From positions 434,001-498,000 of the forward strand of contig OZ253548.1 of assembly GCA_965262595.1 (NCBI GenBank): 64,000 nucleotides of DNA, in the 5' to 3' direction. A program made the position numbers and the translations under genes. The stretch is from CATQHB01 sp965262595 (lineage in GTDB: Bacteria; Chloroflexota; Dehalococcoidia; Lucifugimonadales; UBA3495). Below are positions 52,954 to 60,379 of the stretch, piece by piece. Numbering within the stretch: position 1 is the first letter of the stretch; each line of letters begins with the position of its first letter. A model generated the notes under the pieces. The model did not search any database, was not told the origin of the DNA, and saw only the letters and a list, made by a program, of their open reading frames with translations.

Positions 52954-53418
52954 ATGCCCGCAGAAATTGGCGACGTTGCGCCGGACTTCAAACTGCCTTC
53001 GGTAAGCGAGGGCGATATTACCCTGAGCCAGTTCAAAGGCGAGAAGAGCGTGATTCTTTCCTTCCATGTCTTTGACTTTACCGCTGGTTGAACCACACAA
53101 GCTACCTCATTCCGGCAGTTTAACAGCCAGTTTGAGGAGAAAAATGCCCAGGTACTGGGCATCAGTTGTGACCACATCGCCGCCCACCGTGCTTGGAGTA
53201 CGGTTATCGGAGGGTTGCCCTACCCGGAGCTGTCCGACTGGCACCCCAAAGGCCAGGTTACCCAGGATTACGGTTTGTGGAATGAAGAACGTGGAGCGGG
53301 GACCCGCGCCGTTATTATTGTTGATCCGGATGGGGTCGTCCGTTTCCGCGAAATTTATAACCCCGGAACCCTGCCGGACGTACAGGATATTCTGACTCAG
53401 TTGGGAAAGCTGGGCTAA
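52954..53418 (+). CDS. Peroxiredoxin (AhpC/TSA-like) with in-frame TGA at the catalytic position, probable selenoprotein
   Basis: ATG at 52954 follows GAGGTGA by 3-4 bases. The frame reads MPAEIGDVAPDFKLPSVSEG, then SVILSFHVFDFTAG, TGA (codon 46, 53089-53091), TTQATSFRQF, LGISCDHIAAHRAWS and DYGLWNE, ending at TAA 53416-53418: 154 residues. In peroxiredoxins the residue in the ...T-x-x-C-TTQ... position is the peroxidatic Cys, so TGA stands exactly at the catalytic residue, as in known selenocysteine peroxiredoxins. The rest is full length and well conserved, with no other stop. If UGA is decoded as Sec, the enzyme reduces peroxides with a selenolate; otherwise this is a pseudogene cut at residue 45. 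No sel genes are in the window. No second resolving Cys at the classical AhpC C-terminus is seen. Confidence 0.8.
53084..53130 (+). promoter_or_regulatory. Candidate bacterial SECIS hairpin around the TGA
   Basis: CTGG-TTGAAC (53084-53093) can pair with GTTTAA (53118-53123) and, after a 3-base bulge, CCAG (53127-53130). This puts the TGA in the lower stem. An inner short stem (TACC with GGCA, one mismatch) brings an apical loop TCATTCC starting about 16 bases after the TGA. Distance and stem fit a bSECIS, but the apical loop lacks the usual early G, so confidence is limited. Confidence 0.35.
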
Positions 53419-53464
53419 TTCCCGGGGCGCGCGCCCCAAACGATAGGATGCATTGGTGCAAAAA

Positions 53465-53493
53465 ACCGGGGTGAGGACATTCCTCACCCCGGT
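53465..53493. terminator. Bidirectional terminator between peroxiredoxin and greA
   Basis: A perfect 13-bp stem (53465-53477 with 53481-53493), loop CAT, with A-run before and a T-containing tail after. It ends both the peroxiredoxin (plus) and greA (minus) transcripts. Confidence 0.8.
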
Positions 53494-53589
53494 GCTGTTT
53501 GGCTGATTGGAAATCTTGCCGGGTTTCAGTTTACAGGCTGTTTAATTCCAGAAAAATATGCTGCCCCTCGATCAATCTCCCGTAGCGAG

Positions 53590-54468
53590 TTATCTGCCGA
53601 CCTTTTCGATCAAGTAACGCAAAGTACCCTTGGGCACCGTGATTTCTACTTCCTCGCCGACGGTTCGATCCAGTAGCGCCTGGCCGACCGGAGAGACGGT
53701 TGAAATTTTCCCCAGGGATACATCGGCTTCCCGTTTATCTACCAGAGTGTAGTTTATTTTCTTGCCGGAGTCGGTGTCCTTAATCGTGATGTTGCTGCCG
53801 ACCGACGCCCGTCTCCCGGGGTTTGCCAGGGCATCGGATGACAGTATCTGCGCCCCGGTAAGCGCCGACTCCAACTCCCGAATCTTTGCCTCGACAAAAC
53901 CCTGGCGCTCTTTGGCCGCGTCAAGCGGGGCGTTCTCCCGGAAATCTTTGTCGGCCATCGCCCGCTTAATGTCCTCCACAACCCTGATCCGTTCCTCTTT
54001 GAAGTTATCAAGTTCGGAAACCAGCCGGTCATAGCCTTCCTTGCTGAGCGTAGGGCCGGTGGGAGCGTTGAGTGCGGCGTTGGACAGGCGAGATGTGGTG
54101 CGCCGGGACCGGCTGACCCGGAGATGCGTCGCCAAGCTCACTTCCGTCCAGCTCTTCTTGTTCAAGAAGGCCAAGAAATCCTTAACCGGGGCCAATTTCT
54201 TTTGAGCTTCGGCGCCCCGCTGGGAGAATTCTTTGGCATAGTCCTCAACCTGGCTGGGAGAAAGGGCGCTTATCTTCCGATCCCGGCCGTACCAATCTAC
54301 GAACCGGACAATCTCCTGGTGCCCTTCCATTGGGTTCTTGGTGCTCTTGGTGACTTTGGCGTTTTTCTTCTCGGTGACATACAAAGTCAGCGCCTCACCC
54401 AGGAAGCTGGGCTTCCGTTCGGCCTCGACTGCGTCGGCGCTCTCCGGCAAATTATTGGGGGTTTCCAA
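53590..54468 (-). CDS. greA: GreA-family transcription elongation factor with an extra N-terminal domain
   Basis: Residues about 140-292 are GreA: coiled-coil N-domain (LSKEGYDRLVSELDNFKEER to REN-APLDAAKERQGFVEAKI) with the acidic tip, then the C-domain (TVSPVGQALLDRTVGEEVEI) that contacts RNA polymerase. GreA normally has about 158 aa; here about 130 residues precede it. They contain LTLYVTEKKNAKVTKSTKNP, WYGRDRKISALSPSQVEDYA and VKDFLAFLNKK, which look like the SAM-like core-binding domain of tyrosine recombinases. It rescues backtracked polymerase by RNA cleavage; the extra domain may bind DNA. TTG start at 54468 with AGGAGGTAT. Confidence 0.88.
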   Translation of the reverse strand: METPNNLPESADAVEAERKPSFLGEALTLYVTEKKNAKVTKSTKNPMEGHQEIVRFVDWYGRDRKISALSPSQVEDYAKEFSQRGAEAQKKLAPVKDFLAFLNKKSWTEVSLATHLRVSRSRRTTSRLSNAALNAPTGPTLSKEGYDRLVSELDNFKEERIRVVEDIKRAMADKDFRENAPLDAAKERQGFVEAKIRELESALTGAQILSSDALANPGRRASVGSNITIKDTDSGKKINYTLVDKREADVSLGKISTVSPVGQALLDRTVGEEVEITVPKGTLRYLIEKVGR

Positions 54469-55118
54469 TTAGATACCTCCTAATGCAATGGGGCGTAACC
54501 GGCTGCGTTACTGGAACGAGCCGTCGCGTTGGATGGAGTAATGGTGAAGCTTAAGTAAGAGCCGGGTATCGTTGGATGGGTGAGAGCAGGAAACGCAGGA
54601 CGGATGAATGAGTGGATTGTACTGCAGTACGAGTATGGCCGTTTTCGCCATGCCCCCGAAGGGTAATGGTCAACGGAGGAATCAGACTCTTCGGTTGGCC
54701 GGCTCTTGTGCGGGTCTCTTCCGGCCTGCCGACCCGGTGCAAGGTGCTGTGTCGGGCCTACTTGATAGTTGGGGCCTTTTCCCACGGTCGCTGCACCCTC
54801 TCGTTGGAAATTTTCCGAACCCCGGAAACGTTTCCGGTAACGGACGGAAATAGGCTAATCAAGTATTTATGATAGCAGTTTATTGGCCCAGTGGCAATGT
54901 ATTGGCCACGGTGACCGGCGCCGACCAAGGGGCTTCGTGTCGCTGTCGGGCGCCCGCAGGTACTCGCCGGCTCCGGCTTCGCACCGCGACTTTATTCCCG
55001 GTTCCGGCGGCTGTTTTCATTTGGACAGAGAAGTGTATACTACCGGGAGACAGGAAAAATCTCCCGGTAGGTACAGCGTTCGACCGGGAGGACATCGGAG
55101 CGCAAGGAGGCTAAAGCT
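54469..55118. other. 650-bp region without a recognised gene, with one hairpin
   Basis: Short open frames on both strands have no family features. A perfect 11-bp stem, ctaccgggaga (55040-55050) with tctcccggtag (55060-55070), loop of 9 bases, lies 50 bases before the quinone oxidoreductase start and may act in its 5' leader. No tRNA or promoter of high quality was found. Confidence 0.45.
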
Positions 55119-56087
55119 ATGAAGGCAGTTCAGATTGACCAGTATGGCGGGCCGGAGGTGATGCAATATAGGGATACGGACAATCCAACCCCTGGAGAAG
55201 CGGATGCTCTGGTAGAGATTCAAGCGGTCGGCGTCAATTTTACCGACATTTACAGCCGGGCCGGGATCAATCCGGGTCCGCCTTTGCCCCGAACAATCGG
55301 TGTGGAGGGAGCCGGAACAGTCCGTGGCGTGGGCGCCGGGGTTGCCGACCTGAAGGAAGGGGACGTGGTGGCCTATAGCAGCAGCCAGGGTTCCTATGCC
55401 GAACAAGCGGTGATACCGGCATCCCGTCTGGTTAAAATGCCGGACGGCCTCAGCGCCAGAGACGGAGCGGCGGCCATGCTTCAGGGGATGACCGCTCATT
55501 ACCTTTGCCATTCCACTTACCCGGTACAGCCGGGCGACAAAGTGCTGGTTCACGCCGGGGCCGGGGGCGTAGGTCTCCTGCTTACGCAAATGATCAAGCG
55601 TCTGGGTGGCTATGTATTTTCGACGGTCTCGACCGAAGCCAAGGCGGAACTTTCGCGAGGCGCCGGGGCCGACCATGTGATTCTTTATACCCAACAGGAC
55701 TTCGCCGAAGTGGTGAAAGAAGCCACCGGCGGGGCTGGGTTGCAGGCGGTCTATGACGCGGTTGGATTGACTACTTTCGACCAGAGCATCAGTTGCCTAG
55801 CCCGGCGGGGTTACATGGTATTGTATGGTCAGGCCAGTGGCGTGGTTCCTCCGCAAGACCCGAGGATTTTGGGCAACGGCTCCTTGTTCCTGACTCGGCC
55901 CGGCTTGGGGGATTATACGGTCACTCAGGATGAATTGCGGGCGCGGGCCGGTGACGTGCTGGGTTGGGTCAAATCCGGGGAGTTAAAGCTGAGAGTGGAG
56001 CACGTCTTTGCCCTGTCGGAGGCGGCGGAGGCCCACCGGCAACTCGCATCCCGGGCTACCACCGGAAAGTTGCTCCTGATTCCTTAA
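55119..56087 (+). CDS. NADPH:quinone oxidoreductase-like MDR protein
   Basis: Zinc-free medium-chain dehydrogenase/reductase. The GroES-like start is MKAVQIDQYGGPEVMQY. Family signature: VGVNFTDIYSRAG and PRTIGVEGAGTV. The Rossmann motif is VHAGAGGVGLLLTQM (about residues 147-161). Typical zinc-binding Cys/His clusters are absent, as in QorA-type enzymes. 322 aa. Start ATG at 55119 with AAGGAGG. It reduces quinones or enones with NADPH. Confidence 0.92.
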   Translation: MKAVQIDQYGGPEVMQYRDTDNPTPGEADALVEIQAVGVNFTDIYSRAGINPGPPLPRTIGVEGAGTVRGVGAGVADLKEGDVVAYSSSQGSYAEQAVIPASRLVKMPDGLSARDGAAAMLQGMTAHYLCHSTYPVQPGDKVLVHAGAGGVGLLLTQMIKRLGGYVFSTVSTEAKAELSRGAGADHVILYTQQDFAEVVKEATGGAGLQAVYDAVGLTTFDQSISCLARRGYMVLYGQASGVVPPQDPRILGNGSLFLTRPGLGDYTVTQDELRARAGDVLGWVKSGELKLRVEHVFALSEAAEAHRQLASRATTGKLLLIP

Positions 56088-56145
56088 TTGGCCCGTATTG
56101 GTCGAATATGCCTCTGGCAGATATTGTCTGGCGGGGCCGTAATCG

Positions 56146-56174
56146 TTGACCATTGGGGTTAACTTACCTATACT
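56146..56174 (+). promoter_or_regulatory. Sigma-70-type promoter for the DUF59/mrp genes
   Basis: TTGACC at 56146-56151 and TATACT at 56169-56174 are separated by exactly 17 bases, 65 bases upstream of the DUF59 start. Close to consensus at both boxes. Confidence 0.7.
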
Positions 56175-56238
56175 TGATATGTAACAAACAATTGAAATGT
56201 AACCAAACTGACCTCGAATGGATAAGTAAGGAGGCAAT

Positions 56239-56547
56239 ATGGCGGCGGTAATTACGTCGGAAGAGGTTTATGAAGCCCTGAAGACCGTTTACGACCCGGA
56301 GATTCCGGTAAACGTGGTTGACTTGGGGTTGGTCTATGATGTCCAGGTTTCCGAGGACAGCAATGTCTTTGTGCAGATGACCTTGACTTTCCCCGGCTGC
56401 GGTATGGGCCCGCATATTGCTCAACAGGCGGAATGGGCCATTCAGGACTTGGACGGGGTTGAGGAAGTGGAGATTGAATTGACCTTTGACCCGCCATGGT
56501 CCCCCGACCTGATTAGCGAAGAGGCCAGGGCGCAGCTTGGTATCTAG
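56239..56547 (+). CDS. DUF59 / MIP18 family Fe-S assembly protein (SufT-like)
   Basis: DUF59 proteins help mature or repair Fe-S clusters. The core VYDPEIPVNVVDLGLVYDV (about residues 14-32) is the family signature. The conserved Cys is in TFPGCGMGPHIAQQ, and the C-terminal LTFDPPWSPDLISEEARAQL is typical. 102 aa. Start ATG at 56239 with AAGGAGG. Next on the same strand is the Mrp-like ATPase, 123 bases on, which fits a joint role in Fe-S assembly. Confidence 0.92.
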   Translation: MAAVITSEEVYEALKTVYDPEIPVNVVDLGLVYDVQVSEDSNVFVQMTLTFPGCGMGPHIAQQAEWAIQDLDGVEEVEIELTFDPPWSPDLISEEARAQLGI

Positions 56548-56670
56548 TCGGTTTAACCGGCTAATTGGATGAACATTTTTCGTTGTGCCCAACAGCCTGC
56601 GACCTATCCTTGGGGGCGCAACTCCATAAAGACTTAGGGAATAAATCACCGGCGGATGCTGGGAGGACAT

Positions 56671-57480
56671 ATGGCGACTCCCCAGGAAAATGCCCGGCTC
56701 GAACAAATTAAGCGAAGTTGGCAGCAGAAGCGTCAAATTACGGAACGCTTGGCCACAATCAAGACCAAAATAGGGGTTTACAGTGGCAAGGGCGGCGTAG
56801 GTAAAACTACCGTGGCGGTTAACCTGGCCGCTACCCTGGCGCAGGAAGGAAATCGGGTTGGGCTGCTGGACGTGGATATCGATTGCCCCAACGTTACCAA
56901 GGTACTGGGAATAACCGAGAAGCCCGATTATATCGATGGGCAAATTATGCCCGCCGAAAAGTGGGGCGTTAAGGTGATTTCCATGTCCTTCTTCCAGGAA
57001 AACGAAGAAGAGGCCATTATTTGGCGGGGCCCGATGATCCACAATGCCATCAACCAGTTCTTGCAATCAACGGACTGGGGTGAGTTGGATTACCTGGTAG
57101 TGGATATGCCGCCCGGCACTTCCGACTCGCCGCTCACGGTGATGCAAACCTTGCCTATGGACGGTTTTCTGGTAGTAAGTACCCCGCAGTTGCTGGCTAA
57201 TATGGACGCCAAACGCTGCATAAACATGATCCGCAAGCTTAACTTGAACGTCGTAGGTATCGTGGAAAACTATACCGGCGAAGTTTTTGGACAGGGCGGC
57301 GGTGAGGACCTCGCCAAGGAGGTGGGCGCGCCCTACCTGGGTACTCTTGCCCTGCGGTCCTCTTACCGGGACAGTTCTCGACCTACCGCTCTGCTGGATT
57401 CGGAGGTCGGGGAAGAGTATGCCAACCTGGTTAAGGGTTTGAAGAAGAGCTTGAAGGAATTGGGTCGGGAGGCTGCTTAA
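56671..57480 (+). CDS. Mrp/NBP35-family P-loop ATPase (ApbC-like), lacking the CxxC motif
   Basis: These proteins bind and transfer Fe-S clusters with ATP. The deviant Walker A is YSGKGGVGKTT (about residues 34-44), Walker B LLDVDIDCPNV, and LVVDMPPGTSDSP the conserved nucleotide site. In the usual family a CPxC follows the VEN(M) strand; here the segment reads VENYTGEVFGQGGGE and no Cys pair is present, so the cluster-binding site of the classic type is missing. About 269 aa. I chose ATG at 56671 because GGGAGG is 6 bases upstream; an ATG at 56656 would add 5 residues. Confidence 0.85.
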   Translation: MATPQENARLEQIKRSWQQKRQITERLATIKTKIGVYSGKGGVGKTTVAVNLAATLAQEGNRVGLLDVDIDCPNVTKVLGITEKPDYIDGQIMPAEKWGVKVISMSFFQENEEEAIIWRGPMIHNAINQFLQSTDWGELDYLVVDMPPGTSDSPLTVMQTLPMDGFLVVSTPQLLANMDAKRCINMIRKLNLNVVGIVENYTGEVFGQGGGEDLAKEVGAPYLGTLALRSSYRDSSRPTALLDSEVGEEYANLVKGLKKSLKELGREAA

Positions 57481-57521
57481 CCCAATACTTCCCTGGCCGG
57501 AGGGGAAATTCTCGCAGTCCG

Positions 57522-57554
57522 GCGGTTACGGGTTACGGGTTACGGGTTATGGGT
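57522..57554. repeat. Short GTTACGG tandem repeat
   Basis: Four to five units of the heptamer gttacgg/gttatgg stand between the mrp-like gene and the accDA gene. Only about 33 bases; probably a minor repeat without a gene. Confidence 0.5.
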
Positions 57555-57567
57555 AATGAGGTGCCGA

Positions 57568-59480
57568 CTAGTCCACTTCTGCCGGCAAGGCCGGGTTCAA
57601 AGGTTCAATAGGTTCTACGCGTAACTCAATAGTTTGCGCCGGTTCCACCGGCGCGGCCAAGGCTTCGGGAGCTTTTTCCGGAGCCTTTTCTTTTTCGCTT
57701 CGGTCTGCAGCCCCTCCGTGCCGTTGCGCAGCGGTGTTAACGGAGATCTTAAGTAGTAGTTCCACTTCCCGGTCGATTGCCTCCTGGGAATAGGCGCTTT
57801 GTTCTCCCATCTGCCGGAACTTTTTGTAACGGGCCTCCAGAAGTTTGCCGGGGAAACTTTGGACAATGCTGCCAACTGCCGGACCAGTGCGTTCTGCAGT
57901 GCTCCCGCCGCTTCCGAAGAGTTGTTGTGCGACCCTGAGTCGGGTTCCGGCACAATAGAGTCTATAATGCCGAGTTCCAGGCAATCCTGGGCCGTTAGCA
58001 TCAGGGCCTCCGCGGCATCCCGATCCAACGTCGGGTCGTCGTAAGGTCCTCCCAGGGTACGGTTGAGGGAAATCGGCGAATAGATGGCGTATTGCTGCAT
58101 TATGATCCGGTCGGAAATTCCCAGCGCCAAGGCGCCCTCGTTGCCTCCTTCTCCTATAATGACGGAGACAATTGGAACGGGCGCATCGGCCATCAGGGAC
58201 AGCGTAGTGGCAATTGCGTTTCCGATCCCCTGTTCCTCCGCCTCCAGCCCCGGGTCGGCTCCCTGGGTGTCGATGAAAGTTATCAGCGGCAGACCAAACC
58301 GGGTCGCCAACTTAATCAGTCGCTGTGCCTTGCGCAAGCCGTCGGGGTAAACATGATAGCGTTCCCCGTCCAAAGAATAAGGCCGCTGCTGTCCTATCAC
58401 GACCACCGGAGTGGCGCACAAGTAGCCGACGCCGCCAATTATTGAGCGGTCATCGCTGCTTAACCGGTCGCCATGCAGTTCAACAAACTGTTCCAGAAGG
58501 GAACGAAAATAGAACGTGGCGGAGGGTCGTTCTCCGTTGCGCGCCGCGGTCACGGCCTCCCACGCTTCCGGGTTATGGCCGGCCTTTAGTCTTGTACGTG
58601 GCGCGGGCTTAAACTCTCCCTTTCCCAGCTTTTGGGCGGTCAGGACCTTCAGTAGAGCGGCCAGGCGCGACTTCAGGGACTCCCGGTCCACTACATTATC
58701 GAGCAAACCGTGATGCAAGTGGGCTTCAGCGGTGTGGGCGTCCTGGGGCAGCGGCGTCACGGACACTTCCCGCAAAATTCGTAAGGGAGACAACCCGATA
58801 AGGGAACCCGGCTCGGCCAGAATCACGTCGGCCAGGTTGGCGAAGCTGGCGTAGGCCTGCCCGGTAGAGGGGTTCGCCAAAACGACGATAAAGGGCGCCC
58901 CCTTTTCCTTGAAACGGTTTGCGGCGGTAACCGTTTTTGCCATCTGCATCAGCGACAAAACGCCCTCTTGGACGCGTACGCCGCCGCCGGTAACCAGGGC
59001 AACCAGGGGTAGCTCTTGTTTGGCGGCCATCTCCATCGCCAGGGAAATCTTTTCGCCCACCACAGTGCCCATACTGCCGCCCATGAAACCGAAATCCAGC
59101 ACTACCATCATCGTCCTCATGCCGTCAATTCGGCAAGTGCCGGTGACCGTAGCCTCGGTTAAGCCGGTGCGGTTCTGGTCCTCGTTCAACAGGTGGCGGT
59201 AGGCACCTCGTTGGGAAAAGGAAATGGGCGCAACCGATTTCAAATACTTATGGGATTCCTTGAAACTGCGGGCGTCGGACAAAAGCTCAATCCGTTGCCG
59301 AGCCGACAGTGTGTAGTGAAAGCGGCAATAGGGACAGACCCGGTGGGTCAGGTAGGCCGAAGTTTCGCTGATCTCTTCCTCGCAAAACAGGCAACGATCC
59401 TGGACCGACGACAGGTAAACTCCATTCAGGTCGCCGTGCCGCCCAAACAAATGCACCAGGAAATTAGTCAGGTTTCTCAA
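57568..59480 (-). CDS. accDA: Fused acetyl-CoA carboxylase carboxyltransferase beta-alpha (AccD-AccA), frameshifted near the end
   Basis: The carboxyltransferase moves CO2 from biotin to acetyl-CoA to start fatty acid synthesis. The AccD part (residues 1-285) starts with a zinc ribbon (CLFCEEEISET and CPYC) and has FGFMGGSMGTVVGEK. The AccA part (about 300-560) has GQQRPYSLDGERYHVYPDGLRKAQRLI-type sequence and EGGNEGALALG. Standard genomes keep two genes. The zero frame runs to a stop at 57615, but the conserved AccA end (LLEARYKKFRQMG) lies in the -1 frame, which ends at 57568. Adding one C at the G-run 57850-57853 joins them perfectly (ALSKVSPGKLLEARYKK). So either a base is missing in the sequence or the gene is damaged. 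TTG start at 59480 with GAGG. Confidence 0.88.
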
Positions 59481-59889
59481 TAGGTTTCCTCTTCATCCAT
59501 TAGCCTGTTTTTGCGAACGAACCGTTCTGCCCTGCCGAGGCTGGCAATCAGTTGGTCTAAAGCCGGCATGGGCAAAGTCGTTTAGTCCGACGGGCCCTAA
59601 CCTATGCTTTCATATTACAACGGAAAGGCGGCAATTGGAAAGACACTTATCCCTGTTCGCCCTACCGCGTTTTACTCTTGGGGCTACCGGCAAGGTTATT
59701 TTCATTGTATAATGGGGTTACCTTGCGCCGCTACAACGGGCTGGTAGATTCACGCCGACCTTAGCGGGAACCCCAAAATACGGCGAGGAGTAGAAAACTG
59801 GCTTAGGAATAACAGCATAGAAGCGGCGAAAAACCACTTAGGTGCGGCGCCGGGAGTGCAGCTTGAGCGGGTAAGGGCCGTGAAGGCCT
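59481..59889. other. Upstream region of the decayed IDH and of accDA
   Basis: 409 bases without a gene. A TATAAT sequence at 59708-59713 has no clear -35 match. It probably held the promoter of the former isocitrate dehydrogenase gene on the plus strand and that of accDA on the minus. Confidence 0.4.
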
Positions 59890-60330
59890 AACCGGACTGG
59901 CTGGATTTCAGCCGGGTTAGCCCTACTAAGACAGGTGGGATAGGCGGCGAGGGCATTGTCCCCACCATCGCCGAAGAATCCCGGAAAGTTCTGGAGGATC
60001 TGCTCAAGGCCAGGTGGACAGCGGCAAAGTTGAATTCGCAACATCGAGGGCCCGACCATAGAAGACCTCGCCGAGAAGTTGCAGTCCATCTCTGACGAGG
60101 TGCTGGCCTAGATTCGAGACTGCCACGTCACCCTGAAGGGCCCACCCACACCCCCGAACGCGGCGACGGCTGGCCCACCCTGGAGCGATCCAACGTCGGA
60201 ATGCCGGGTATCCACGCTCATCAATCCACCCCGCTCCGTGCCTGGAATGTACCGACTCATCCAAACCGCCTTGGTCCATGGTGCGAAGTTCGTGCAGATT
60301 TGTAATGGCCGTGTCAATAGCTAAACATCT
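59890..60330 (+). pseudogene. Remnant of an isocitrate/isopropylmalate dehydrogenase-type gene
   Basis: Fragments in changing frames read GGEGIVPTIAEESRKVLEDL (from 59943), SGKVEFATS (from 60020), NIEGPTIEDLAEKLQSISDE (from 60040), a TAG at 60109-60111, then IRDCHVTLKGP and PERGDGWPTLERSNV (from 60153). G-[DE]-G-I-x-P-x-I and x-x-V-x-LKGP-x-x-TP are the N-terminal landmarks of dimeric beta-decarboxylating dehydrogenases. At least three frameshifts and one stop break it; only the first third or so remains. It lies 50 bases before an intact monomeric isocitrate dehydrogenase on the same strand. Confidence 0.6.
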
Positions 60331-60379
60331 CTTGGCAACTGGCAGCGGCCGATGAAGCTTAATTACTCAGGAGATTAAT

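Noticed and set aside
53089..53091. Plain nonsense mutation in the peroxiredoxin
   Set aside because: The stop is TGA (not TAA/TAG) and falls exactly on the catalytic Cys column, with the remaining protein intact; selenocysteine is the better explanation, though not proven.
57845..57856. Programmed -1 frameshift in accDA
   Set aside because: No proper X-XXY-YYZ slippery heptamer in the zero frame and no clear stimulatory hairpin; a missing C in the run explains the join exactly.
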